Positions 44,551 to 54,384 of a stretch of DNA of 64,000 nt are shown one piece after another. Position numbers and translations under genes: made by a program. Each line of letters opens with the position of its first letter. Position 1 is the stretch's first letter. The DNA comes from Vicia villosa (lineage: Eukaryota; Streptophyta; Magnoliopsida; Fabales; Fabaceae): contig NC_081184.1 of assembly GCF_029867415.1 (NCBI RefSeq), positions 79,706,364 through 79,770,363 of the forward strand, read 5' to 3'. Below the pieces are notes generated by a model. The model saw only the letters and a list, made by a program, of their open reading frames with translations, had not been told where the DNA came from and did not search any database.

Positions 44551-47500
44551 ATGGAACACTCTGAACAAGAGAATATTGAGCTCCGTGGTACAGTGACCAC
44601 CCTTCAGGAAAAGTTGGAAAGTCTCACTACTCTGGTTGACTCCTTAATGGCCGCACAAAATCAGCCGCCACCACCCAACAGTCAAGCAGCGGTAACATCT
44701 GAAGTCACTACTCTAGTTTCTACAACTGCATTCACTATTCCATCTTTCTCCATGCTAGAAAGTTGGGGCACGCCTTTCAGCTTTGGTACAGGTTTCCGCC
44801 ATAATTTCTCTGGGGTTCAAACAGCTACAACTGAAGCACCTGCTGCACAAGGTTCGGCATTTATTCCGCATTCCGGGGTAACTTTTTCCCAAATCACTAT
44901 GGCACTTTCTCAACCCACTATGACAGTTCCGACCCCTACGGTTCACACTGTTCCTTATGATGGCAATGAGATTTATCATGATCAAGGTGATAGCACGAAT
45001 CAGCGTAATCTTGTGGAAGATCTCCAAGAACAGTTCAACAAGATCCAACTGGAAGTCAAGGCTATTCGTGGCAAAGATTTGTTTGGAAAGAATGCCCAAG
45101 AGCTATGTTTGGTTCCCAGTGTACAAATACCGGCTAAGTTCAAGGTCCCTGACTTTGAGAAGTACAAAGGTAGTTCTTGTCCACAAAGTCATCTTGTAAT
45201 GTATGCCAGAAAGATGTCTACCTATGCAGATAATCATCGGCTGCTCATCCATTACTTTCAAGACAGTTTGACTGGTGCCGCACTGAAGTGGTATACAGGT
45301 TTGGATAGCACCAATATTCGGACTTTCAATGAACTAGGTGAGGCCTTTGTCCGACAATACAAATACAACTCATATATGGCTCCAGACAGAGATCATCTTC
45401 GATCCATGGCTCAGAAAGACCATGAAGCTTTCAAAGAATATGCCCAACGATGGAGAGAAACTGCTGTTCAGATTAATCCACCGTTAAAAGAGAAAGAGAT
45501 GACAAAGATCTTCTTGAATACTCTAGGTCCGTTTTATTATGAACGCATGATTGCTAGTGCTCCAAGTGATTTCACCGAAATGGTAAACATGGGGATGCGT
45601 CTAGAAGAAGGAGTCCGAACCGGACGTCTGACTAAAGAAGGTGGATCTTCAAGTGGAACCAAAAAGTTCGGAAGTGGTTTCCCAAAGAAGAAAGAACAAA
45701 GTGTTGACATGGTGTCCCAAGGGAAGCCAAGAGCAAATGTCAATCGTCAACAACAGATTTCTGCTATTGCGCCAGTCGTTAATACAACACCGAATCCGGG
45801 ATTTACCCCGCAGTTTCAACAACAACAGCCTCGACAACAGGCTCAGCAATTCAACAATAATCAGAATCGTGTGCAAAAAGCTCCAAAGTTTGATCCGATT
45901 CCAATGACCTATACAGAGTTGTACCCTGCCTTGGTTGAAAAAGGTCTCGTTCAAACTAGAGCGCCACCACCAGTACCTGAGAAACTCCCATGGTGGTACA
46001 AAGCTGAGGTCTCATGCCCTTATCATCAAGGAGCACCTGGCCATGATCTTGAGCATTGCATAACTTTGAAATATGAAGTTCAGAGGTTGGTTAGATCTAA
46101 TCTCCTCTCTTTCAGAAATTTGAATCCAAATGTGCAAGCAAATCCGCTGCCCAATCATGGAGGGCATGTTGTAAATATGGTGTACGGATGTCCTGGTCCA
46201 TACCGAGTCTATAATATCAATTTCTCAAGAGCAGATTTGGTACAAATGCACGCCACTCTCTGTCGAGGGCCGAATTTTCGCCAGCATCACTACGGTTCCT
46301 GCAGCATATGTTGTGTAGATCCTCATGGATGTTCCATTGTGAGAAGAGATCTCCAAGTTTTGCTGGATAATGGTACTATTCAGATCTACAGAAATAGGAA
46401 TGAAGATGAAGTTAACATGATAGGATGTTATCCGCTTGAGCTTTTAGTCTCAGATATCAACTCGGAAATGCCTAAAGTTAATGTCATCGTTCCTCATTTC
46501 AACATGCCTGAGCGCATAGAAGTTACCTACAACAAGCCGAAGGTTCCTATTGCTCCTTTGATCATTTGTCTACCTAGACCTGTTCCTTATGACTCTGACA
46601 AGGCAGTTCCATACAACTACAATGCAACAATGATAAAGAATGGACAAGAAGTTCCTTTACCTACTCTCTCATCCGTTGTAAAAATTGCTGATGTAAGTCG
46701 TGTAACAAGAAGTGGACGTGTGTATACTCCACTACCTTCAAAGCAGCCTGTTACTCCTGCAACCGGGCAAAATCTTGTCAATACACCAGTGGGGAATCCT
46801 GAGGAAACTCCTGTCAGTAATACAAACGCTGATGTTGGTCAGTCCAGTGGAACCAATGTCAATCCTGATTTTGATGAAATTTTGAAGCTTATCAAAAGAA
46901 GTGAATACAAGATTGTGGATCAGCTTATGCAGACTCCTTCAAAGATCTCAATACTTTCATTGCTTTTAAACTCAGAAGCCCACAGGGAAGCCCTGATGAA
47001 GGTCTTGGATCAAGCTTTTGTAGATTATGATGTGACTGTTGATCACTTTGATGGGATAATAGCCAACATAACAGCTTGCAACAATTTAAGCTTCTGTGAT
47101 GAAGAACTCCCCGAGGAGGGAAGAAATCACAATCTTGCTCTGCACATTTCTATGAACTGTCAGTCAGACTCTTTGTCCAATGTGTTGGTAGACACCGGAT
47201 CTTCCTTGAATGTGATGCCAAAGACAACTCTTGCTCGCTTGTCTTACCAAGGAATGCCTATGAAGTTCAGTGGTGTAGTAGTCAAAGCATTTGATGGATC
47301 GCGAAAATCTGTTATCGGCGAAGTCAACCTTCCCATGACAATTGGTCCACATACATTTCAAATCACCTTCCAGGTCATGGACATTCAAGCTGCTTATAGC
47401 TGTCTGTTAGGACGACCATGGATCCATGAAGCAGGGGCAGTAACTTCTACGCTCCATCAAAAGTTAAAATTTGTAACAAATGGAAAATTGGTAACAATAA

Positions 47501-47997
47501 GTGGGGAACAAGCCTTGATGGTGAGCCATTTATCCAATTTCTCTTTCATCAGTGCTGATGATGTGGAAGGAACTCAGTTCCAAGGTCTCTCTTTAGAAGA
47601 CGAATCTTCCAAGAAGAAAGCATCAATCTCTTCTTACAAAGAGGCAGTAAAAATAGTAAAAGATGGAACTACCACTGGCTGGGGGCAAGTTGTGATCCCT
47701 ACCAAGAATGAAACCAGAGCAGGTCTCGGATGTTCACCAACATTCTCAAACTGCACCAAGAAGGATGAAACCCTTCGTCAGATCAAAGAAACATTCATTA
47801 GTGGAGGATTCCTTAACCCAATTCCTCAAGAGGTTAATGTCCTTATCGAAGAATGCATTGAAGAAGGTCTACCTGATCCTGAAGAAGAATGGAAATTTTA
47901 TCTCAATGACTCGGGATATATATCTCAGGAAGAACCATATCCTCCTTCGGAGAAACCCAAAGGCAAAGAAACTGAGCCTGTTCCTGCAGAGATCTAG
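44551..47997 (+). CDS. gag-pro: Ogre-B Gag-protease polyprotein (premature stop near its end)
   Basis: A 1,148-codon frame. Residues 1-40 are a short coiled coil, about 40-170 a Pro/Thr/Ser-rich region, about 190-360 the retrotransposon gag (capsid) domain with the GAALKWYTGL and FVRQYKYNS motifs, then a Gln/Asn-rich stretch and a zinc-knuckle variant CX2HX5HX4C at 489-503. After a long linker the aspartic protease follows with DTGSS (Asp at residue 881) and LLGRPW. The frame ends in TAG at 47,995-47,997, where Ogre-A has TGG, so the stop is a mutation. The frame continues unbroken to 48,579. Gag builds the particle and the protease cuts the polyprotein. Confidence 0.92.
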   Translation: MEHSEQENIELRGTVTTLQEKLESLTTLVDSLMAAQNQPPPPNSQAAVTSEVTTLVSTTAFTIPSFSMLESWGTPFSFGTGFRHNFSGVQTATTEAPAAQGSAFIPHSGVTFSQITMALSQPTMTVPTPTVHTVPYDGNEIYHDQGDSTNQRNLVEDLQEQFNKIQLEVKAIRGKDLFGKNAQELCLVPSVQIPAKFKVPDFEKYKGSSCPQSHLVMYARKMSTYADNHRLLIHYFQDSLTGAALKWYTGLDSTNIRTFNELGEAFVRQYKYNSYMAPDRDHLRSMAQKDHEAFKEYAQRWRETAVQINPPLKEKEMTKIFLNTLGPFYYERMIASAPSDFTEMVNMGMRLEEGVRTGRLTKEGGSSSGTKKFGSGFPKKKEQSVDMVSQGKPRANVNRQQQISAIAPVVNTTPNPGFTPQFQQQQPRQQAQQFNNNQNRVQKAPKFDPIPMTYTELYPALVEKGLVQTRAPPPVPEKLPWWYKAEVSCPYHQGAPGHDLEHCITLKYEVQRLVRSNLLSFRNLNPNVQANPLPNHGGHVVNMVYGCPGPYRVYNINFSRADLVQMHATLCRGPNFRQHHYGSCSICCVDPHGCSIVRRDLQVLLDNGTIQIYRNRNEDEVNMIGCYPLELLVSDINSEMPKVNVIVPHFNMPERIEVTYNKPKVPIAPLIICLPRPVPYDSDKAVPYNYNATMIKNGQEVPLPTLSSVVKIADVSRVTRSGRVYTPLPSKQPVTPATGQNLVNTPVGNPEETPVSNTNADVGQSSGTNVNPDFDEILKLIKRSEYKIVDQLMQTPSKISILSLLLNSEAHREALMKVLDQAFVDYDVTVDHFDGIIANITACNNLSFCDEELPEEGRNHNLALHISMNCQSDSLSNVLVDTGSSLNVMPKTTLARLSYQGMPMKFSGVVVKAFDGSRKSVIGEVNLPMTIGPHTFQITFQVMDIQAAYSCLLGRPWIHEAGAVTSTLHQKLKFVTNGKLVTISGEQALMVSHLSNFSFISADDVEGTQFQGLSLEDESSKKKASISSYKEAVKIVKDGTTTGWGQVVIPTKNETRAGLGCSPTFSNCTKKDETLRQIKETFISGGFLNPIPQEVNVLIEECIEEGLPDPEEEWKFYLNDSGYISQEEPYPPSEKPKGKETEPVPAEI

Positions 47998-48579
47998 GAC
48001 ACCTTGGGACAACCAAGTGGAAAATTTGATTATATGGTGAAATACACTGCACCTGAAAGTTCAAAGATTGCGATTGAAGATATCCAACCAACTGGATGGG
48101 GAGATTCCTTTGAATATAATAGTCAACCAGAAGAGGCTTATCAGCCCTATGAATTTTCTCAGCAGCCTGAAATTATTGAAGGTTTCGGCTTCAACGCATC
48201 TACCAAGGTTTATAATCCTGAAGATGGTTATTATCACATAAATGCCATTTTTGAAGATGAAGGGGAAGATGGTCCCGCAACTGACTCGGAAAGTGTCGCT
48301 GACAATGAGTCTCTTCATCCTGAAGACTGGGAAATACATCCTGAAAATTCTGAAGATTGTGACTCATCTTATGCTCTTCAAGAGGTGGAAAAAGACCGTT
48401 TCAACTCTACAAAGAACAAGGGTGACAAACATGGACCTTCAAATCCTGCTCGACCAGCGGTCAATGTCAATACTGAAGATAATTCTGAGGAGAATTTTCC
48501 TGAATACATAATACACAGAGGAGTTCGTTGCTACTGGAAAGCTGTCGACGTTCCAAATGTTGTTCGCCGCTCAAAGTAA
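47998..48579 (+). pseudogene. Ogre-B gag-pro acidic tail after the nonsense codon
   Basis: The reading frame after the premature TAG continues for about 193 codons, rich in Glu, Asp and Ser with repeated aromatic and PE motifs (DSFEYNSQPEEAYQP region). It stops at 48,577-48,579, where the TAA overlaps the intron donor. The Ogre-A frame is continuous here, so this is part of the same protein. Its role is unknown; it may be a linker that is joined to pol only in spliced RNA. Confidence 0.8.
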
Positions 48580-48933
48580 TCACCTCGCTGTTATTTTGAC
48601 CTCCTGCCTTGCCCAAAGCAGAGAGATGTTTTATAGGGCTTTGCTTTTAAATGTTCCGCCCAAATTACTTTGTGTATAGGGCTTTGTTTTAAAAGTTTCC
48701 CTCTTTGTCCTGCCCAAGACAAATGAGTTTGTGTTTAGGGCTTTGTTTCAAAAATGAATCATAAATAAAGTGTCATTTTGAATTTCCTACATTATATGTT
48801 TTTTATTTTTGCCTTTTTTCTGGAAATGGTAATCCTAAAAAACCAAAATAAAAAAAAAAACTTTTTCAAAAAAAATCTGCATACACTCTTGCATTCATAA
48901 ATTTTCTGAAATAAATATAAATCACATGTGCAG
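48576..48933 (+). other. Ogre-B intron between protease and RT coding regions
   Basis: The donor GTAATC starts at 48,576 and overlaps the TAA that ends gag-pro. The acceptor TGTGCAG ends at 48,933. Removing these 358 bases deletes the stop and joins the two reading frames in phase. The interior is T- and A-rich with several in-frame stops. The boundaries match those found independently in Ogre-A. Partial splicing at this place is known for pea Ogre; unspliced RNA would give only Gag-protease. Confidence 0.8.
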
Positions 48934-49139
48934 ATTTACTATTGATAAACCCATTGAATGCAATAACCCTATGCCCTCTCCCAACTTTGAGTTTCCTGTG
49001 TTCGAAGCCGAAGAAGAGGAAGAAGAGGAGATCCCGGACGAGATCTCTCGATTACTTAAGCACGAGGAAAGAGCCATTCTGACTCACAAAGAGCCTTTAG
49101 AAAAGATCAACTTGGGTTCTGAAGAAGACAAAAAAAGAA
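48934..49139 (+). pseudogene. pol: Ogre-B pol leader, ended by an extra A
   Basis: The exon begins at the splice acceptor and codes an acidic segment (FEAEEEEEEEIPDEIS) as in Ogre-A. A run of seven A at 49,130-49,136, six in Ogre-A, shifts the frame and leads to a stop at 49,160-49,162. The downstream RT frame restarts at 49,140 in the phase that Ogre-A uses. This single base is the only lesion that I see in the Ogre-B pol gene. Confidence 0.8.
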
Positions 49140-52100
49140 GTGACCATTGGATCGCTGCTTGATGCTGATATCAAGAGTAAGTTGACAGACCTTCTCAAAC
49201 AATATGTTGACGTGTTTGCCTGGTCCTACCAAGACATGCCTGGGTTGGATACCAATATTGTTCAGCATGAGCATTACTTGCCATTGAAGCCAGAATGTCC
49301 GCCAGTTAAGCAGAAATTGCGAAGGACTCACCCTGATATGGCTAACAAGATCAAAGTGGAAGTTCAAAAGCAACTCGACGCAGGTTTTCTTGTCACCTCT
49401 GAGTATCCTCAATGGTTGGCCAACATAGTGCCAGTTCCGAAGAAAGATGGCAAAGTCCGAATGTGTGTTGACTACCGTGACTTGAACAAGGCCAGTCCAA
49501 AAGATGACTTTCCATTACCACATATCGACATGCTGGTTAATAACACTGCTAAGTTCAACGTCTTTTCCTTCATGGATGGGTTCTCCGGTTATAATCAGAT
49601 TAAGATGGCTCCTGAAGACATGGAGAAGACATGTTTCATCACCCCATGGGGTACCTTTTGCTACAAAGTGATGCCGTTTGGATTAAAGAATGCAGGCGCA
49701 ACTTACCAAAGGGCAATGACTACTCTCTTCCATGACATGATGCATAAAGAAATTGAAGTTTATGTGGACGACATGATAGCCAAGTCCAGCACAGAAGAAG
49801 AACATATTGAATACCTTTTGAAGTTGTTTCAACGACTAAGGAAATATCAGCTTCGCTTGAACCCTAACAAATGTACTTTTGGGGTTAGATCTGGAAAACT
49901 CTTGGGTTTCATTGTCAGCCAAAGAGGTATTGAAGTAGATCCCGACAAAGTCAGAGCTATTCAAGAGATGCCTGCACCAAAGACTGAAAAGCAAGTAAGA
50001 GGATTTCTCGGACGATTGAACTATATCTCCAGATTTATCTCTCAAATGACTGCTACTTGTGGGCCAATTTTCAAGCTTCTCCGCAAAGATCAAGGGGTTG
50101 TATGGACTGAAGATTGCCAGAAAGCGTTCGACAGTATCAAAGAGTACCTGTTAGAACCACCAATGTTGATTCCTCCAGTTGAAGGAAGACCACTAATCAT
50201 GTACCTTACTGTGTTGGAAGAATCCATGGGCTGTATGCTTGGACAACAAGATGAAACCGGTAAGAAGGAGCATGCCATCTATTACCTGAGTAAGAAATTC
50301 ACAGATTGTGAGTCTCGTTACTCCATGCTCGAAAAAACGTGTTGTGCTTTGGCTTGGGCTTCAAAACGTCTCCGCCAGTACATGATCAACAATACTACTT
50401 GGTTAATCTCCAAAATGGATCCGATCAAGTACGTCTTTGAAAAGCCTGCCTTAACAGGAAGGATTGCCCGATGGCAGATGCTGTTATCCGAGTATGACAT
50501 TGAATACCGTTCTCAAAAAGCGGTCAAAGGAAGCATTCTCGCCGATCATTTGGCGCATCAACCAATTAATGAATATCAATCTCTCAAGTTTGACTTTCCT
50601 GATGAAGATGTCATGTACTTGAAGATGAAAGATTGTGACGAACCGTTACCTGAAGAAGGTCCTGATCCTGAATCAAGATGGGGCCTAATTTTCGATGGAG
50701 CAGTTAACGCTTTTGGCAATGGAATTGGGGCAATCATCATCACTCCCAAGGGTACTCATATCCCATTCTCCGCCAGACTGCTATTTGATTGCACCAACAA
50801 CATCACAGAATATGAAGCTTGTATCATGGGTCTCGAAGAAGCCATTGACTTAAGGATCAAGATCCTAGACATATATGGAGATTCAGCCCTCGTGATCAAC
50901 CAAATCAAAGACAAATGCGAAACTTACCACCCTGGCTTGATTCCTTACAGAGATTATGCAAGACGTCTTTTAACTTTCTTCAACAAGGTGGAATTGCATC
51001 ATATACCTCGAGATCAGAATCGAATGGCAGATGCCTTGGCTACTCTATCTTCCATGTTCAAAGTCAGTCATTGGAATGATGTGCCCAAAGTCAGAATTAC
51101 GCGCCTTGAAAGGCCCGCCTATGTGTTTGCAACTGAAGCAGTCATCGATGATAAACCGTGGTTCCACGACATCAAACGCTTCCTTCAAACTCAAGAGTAC
51201 CCTCTTGGGGCATCAAACAAAGATAAGAAAACTCTAAGGAGGCTTTCTGGCAGTTTCTTCCTGAATGAAGATGTGCTATACAAAAGAAACTTCGACATGG
51301 TTTTGCTCAGATGCGTGGATAGACACGAAGCAGACATGTTAATGCATGAAGTGCATGAAGGGTCCTTTGGAACTCATTCAAATGGGCATGCGATGTCCAA
51401 AAAGATCTTAAGAGCAGGATACTATTGGTTGACAATGGAATCTGACTGTTACAAACACGTGAAGAGATGTCACAAGTGCCAGATCTACGCAGACAAGATC
51501 CATGTGCCACCGACTCTACTCAACGTTCTCTCATCTCCGTGGCCTTTCTCCATGTGGGGTATCGACATGATTGGAATGATCGAACCAAAAGCTTCAAACG
51601 GTCATCGTTTCATCTTGGTAGCAATTGATTACTTCACCAAATGGGTCGAAGCAGCATCTTACGCCAATGTTACAAGACAAGTGGTTGTGAGGTTTATCAA
51701 GAATAACATCATTTGCCGATATGGTATTCCCAGCAAGATCCTTACTGACAATGGTTCAAACTTGAACAACAAAATGATGAAAGAATTGTGTGAGGAATTC
51801 AAGATTGAGCATCATAACTCTTCTCCTTACAGACCAAAAATGAATGGCGCCGTTGAAGCTGCTAACAAGAACATTAAAAAGATCGTCCAGAAAATGGTCG
51901 TCACTTACAAAGACTGGCATGAAATGCTTCCATTTGCTTTACATGGGTACCGTACTTCAGTGCGTACTTCAACAGGGGCAACTCCCTTTTCTCTAGTATA
52001 CGGCATGGAAGCTGTGCTCCCCGTAGAAGTGGAAATCCCATCAATGAGAGTCCTCATGGAGACTAAGTTATCAGAGACTGAATGGTGTCAAAGCAGATAC

Positions 52101-52406
52101 GATCAGTTGAACTTAATCGAAGAAAAATGTATGACTGCTCTATGCCATGGACAGTTATACCAAGCAAGGATGAAACAAGCTTTCAACAAAAAGGTTCGAC
52201 CTCGTGAATTTCGAGAAGGTGACCTCGTGCTTAAAAAGATCTTGTCCTTTCAACCAGATTCTAGGGGCAAATGGTCTCCTAATTACGAAGGCCCGTATGT
52301 TGTCGAAAGAACATTTTCTGGCGGCGCCATGACTCTTGCAACCATGGATGGTGATGAACTCCCACACCCTGTGAATGCTGATGCAGTCAAGAAATACTTT
52401 GTCTAA
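49140..52406 (+). CDS. pol: Ogre-B polyprotein: reverse transcriptase, RNase H, second RNase H, integrase
   Basis: 1,088 codons. RT occupies about residues 60-260, with MCVDYRDLNKA and the catalytic YVDD at 208-211. The first RNase H is at about 330-450. A second, archaeal-type RNase H is at about 515-645 (FDGAVNAFGNG, TNNITEYEA). Integrase follows, with an HHCC zinc domain (about 736-785) and a catalytic triad Asp 809, Asp 870, Glu 906, exactly the D-D-35-E spacing. The C-terminus (about 1,030-1,088) resembles the usual DNA-binding end. Dual RNase H marks the Tat lineage, to which Ogre belongs. All catalytic residues are present. The apparent start at 49,140 is not natural; translation should enter from gag-pro after splicing, but the extra A upstream blocks this. 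Confidence 0.93.
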   Translation: MTIGSLLDADIKSKLTDLLKQYVDVFAWSYQDMPGLDTNIVQHEHYLPLKPECPPVKQKLRRTHPDMANKIKVEVQKQLDAGFLVTSEYPQWLANIVPVPKKDGKVRMCVDYRDLNKASPKDDFPLPHIDMLVNNTAKFNVFSFMDGFSGYNQIKMAPEDMEKTCFITPWGTFCYKVMPFGLKNAGATYQRAMTTLFHDMMHKEIEVYVDDMIAKSSTEEEHIEYLLKLFQRLRKYQLRLNPNKCTFGVRSGKLLGFIVSQRGIEVDPDKVRAIQEMPAPKTEKQVRGFLGRLNYISRFISQMTATCGPIFKLLRKDQGVVWTEDCQKAFDSIKEYLLEPPMLIPPVEGRPLIMYLTVLEESMGCMLGQQDETGKKEHAIYYLSKKFTDCESRYSMLEKTCCALAWASKRLRQYMINNTTWLISKMDPIKYVFEKPALTGRIARWQMLLSEYDIEYRSQKAVKGSILADHLAHQPINEYQSLKFDFPDEDVMYLKMKDCDEPLPEEGPDPESRWGLIFDGAVNAFGNGIGAIIITPKGTHIPFSARLLFDCTNNITEYEACIMGLEEAIDLRIKILDIYGDSALVINQIKDKCETYHPGLIPYRDYARRLLTFFNKVELHHIPRDQNRMADALATLSSMFKVSHWNDVPKVRITRLERPAYVFATEAVIDDKPWFHDIKRFLQTQEYPLGASNKDKKTLRRLSGSFFLNEDVLYKRNFDMVLLRCVDRHEADMLMHEVHEGSFGTHSNGHAMSKKILRAGYYWLTMESDCYKHVKRCHKCQIYADKIHVPPTLLNVLSSPWPFSMWGIDMIGMIEPKASNGHRFILVAIDYFTKWVEAASYANVTRQVVVRFIKNNIICRYGIPSKILTDNGSNLNNKMMKELCEEFKIEHHNSSPYRPKMNGAVEAANKNIKKIVQKMVVTYKDWHEMLPFALHGYRTSVRTSTGATPFSLVYGMEAVLPVEVEIPSMRVLMETKLSETEWCQSRYDQLNLIEEKCMTALCHGQLYQARMKQAFNKKVRPREFREGDLVLKKILSFQPDSRGKWSPNYEGPYVVERTFSGGAMTLATMDGDELPHPVNADAVKKYFV

Positions 52407-52428
52407 AAAATACAAAAGAACAGCTCGG

Positions 52429-52575
52429 TAAGTCGAAAACCCGCAAAGGGCGACTTAGGCAAAAATGAGCGTCTCGGTGGACTGAAAACCCGAAAGGGCG
52501 GTCCAGGCAAAAATTAGAGACAATAAACAAAAAAAAATTCATCCTGGTAGATTGAAAACCTGAAAGGGCAATCTA
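52429..52575 (+). repeat. Three-hairpin array with compensatory stems after the Ogre-B integrase stop
   Basis: Copies at 52,429-52,457 (stem TAAGTCG / CGACTTA), 52,478-52,505 (TGGACTG / CGGTCCA) and 52,548-52,575 (TAGATTG / CAATCTA). Each stem is seven pairs, one of them a wobble in copy 2. The enclosed sequence is nearly constant: AAAACCCGCAAAGGG, AAAACCCGAAAGGG, AAAACCTGAAAGGG. Within it CCC/GGG can close a GAAA tetraloop (GCAAA in copy 1). GG precedes and GGCAAAAAT (or GGCAAAAATT) follows each copy. Stems differ, pairing is kept. Confidence 0.85.
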
Positions 52576-53873
52576 GGCAAAAATTAAGGATTTATGACAA
52601 AGTAACTGCATCAGTCTGTACTTCGTCACCTAAGGAGTCTTTTTCATCAAAGGATCTTCAATCAAATCATCGCCAATCTGAAGCGACAAACACAGTTGGA
52701 ACTCAAAGTTGTTAGGGAAAATAGCGGTTATTGCTTTCAATGTAGCCTTTTCCGCATAATTACCATTTCCAACTTTTGTAAATACTCCATGGAATCACGC
52801 CTTTAGCTGATTTCCATCCTATTAAATAAATTTGAGCCTTGTGCCCATTTGTTTGCAATCTCTAAATTTCTTTTAGCTTGCAAAATGACGCTTTAATTGT
52901 GTTATTCACTTTTGAAAAAAAAAAGTTTTAAATGAATTTACTTCACTTTTTCAAAATAAAAGCGAAAGTTTCCTTTGAGTTGTGAACAACAGAAGGAACA
53001 TCAACGACTATCTCTATAAGATGAATCAAAGATTATGATAGGAAAAGCTCTTCTATCCCCAGTGAAGAGGATCTTTTATCCCCAGTGTCGAAGATTTTCC
53101 ATCTCCAGTAAAGAAGATTCTTCCATCTCAATGAGAAAAATTGCTTATCTTCCCCAGAGAAGTTTGAAATACGCAACACCATTCACCACCTGTGTTATCT
53201 ACACCGTGCTAAAGATCATTTGCCAAGTATCTGGTTGCATTGCGACGTCGGTCCTTCTCCAGTATATACTTCTTTGTCTGTCAGTATCGTTAGCATGCAT
53301 GCTACATTCATGACATTCATCATTCATACATATTTGCATCATTTATGCATTCTTGCATTTTTTCAATATTCACTTGTTTAGGATATATCTATCCCGAAAA
53401 GAAAAAAAAAAAAACAGGTATGGGTGTGTCATCTCTCCAAGTAGGTTGTCACCCATAAGCAGAAATAACATCTTCTTTCTCCAGTTCCCCACTGAGATCA
53501 TTCCTCGTGGAAGAAGGTTGCTTCAGTTTCTCCTCTCCAAAACAAAGGAGAAAATCCCCAGTTGAGTTCATTCCTCATGGGTACAAAGTCTTGTTTGACT
53601 GTTTCTGTCCAATTCATTCTTGGTTAGAACCTTGTCTTTACCAGAGATTCAAATTCCGATTCCTCAAACAGAGTCGTGAAAAACAGACAATAAGCAATAG
53701 CCTCATCGTCTGAGCAGCTTATTTCTCTTTCAAAAGATTTTTCCTCTCTAGGAAATCAAACATGAAGACCATTTGACAATCAGGGCCTTATTACTGTTCA
53801 CAAGGCTGAATAACCAGTAATTTCCCTAACAAAGTCTCCACTCGGCTGATAATTGATCATGTCTTCAAAACCG

Positions 53874-54077
53874 CTATCACGAGGCTGGTAGTCGGTAACC
53901 TTTTGTTCTGGTTATATTATTTAACATGTCTATCACAAGGCTGATAGTCGGTAATATTAACCGAACCTTTGAAACTCTTTTTACCTTGTCAAGTCTATCG
54001 CAATGCTGATAGTCGGTAATACAGTTTCATACCTTTCACCTTCGCATTATTAAACAAGTCTATCCCCTTGCTGATAG
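53874..54077 (+). repeat. Four CTATC/GATAG hairpins in the Ogre-B 3' UTR
   Basis: Stems at 53,874-53,891 (CTATC/GGTAG), 53,930-53,947, 53,995-54,012 and 54,060-54,077 (all CTATC/GATAG), spaced 56 to 65 bp. Loops are 8 bases (ACGAGGCT, ACAAGGCT, GCAATGCT, CCCTTGCT). Each is followed by TCGGTAA or TCGATAA. Confidence 0.78.
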
Positions 54078-54370
54078 TCGATAATGTCGATAGGTAAGCT
54101 TTCCTTACAAAGCTATCATTCCCCGGTGAAGCATACACTTGCTTTCCCAAAAAGAAAAAACGGATTCTCTTCCTAAAACAGATTGAGACATCCTTCCCGA
54201 TCTCTTGTCCCCAGTGGAGTCAGTTTTGATATCCCCTCGGTAAAGACATCCTTGCATTATTTCGCAATTTTGGTATCTTAGGTCCAAAATTCGCGTCTTC
54301 TGATATTTAAGTCTCTTCCACCCTATCAAAACGAAGATTTTCAATCTTCATGTCTCAGGTTGAAGAAACT

Positions 54371-54384
54371 TAAATAGGGGCATC
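54371..54384 (+). other. Ogre-B polypurine tract
   Basis: TAAATAGGGGCATC immediately before the 3' LTR. The same motif precedes the NOg 3' LTR. Confidence 0.9.

Larger units (their letters stand above)
52407..54370 (+). other. Ogre-B 3' untranslated region
   Basis: About 2 kb without a conserved ORF. It holds three covarying hairpins directly after the integrase stop (52,429-52,575), a set of short CCCCAGTG-rich units at 53,040-53,160, and four CTATC/GATAG hairpins at 53,874-54,077. This is the region known to be hypervariable between Ogre families. Confidence 0.75.
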
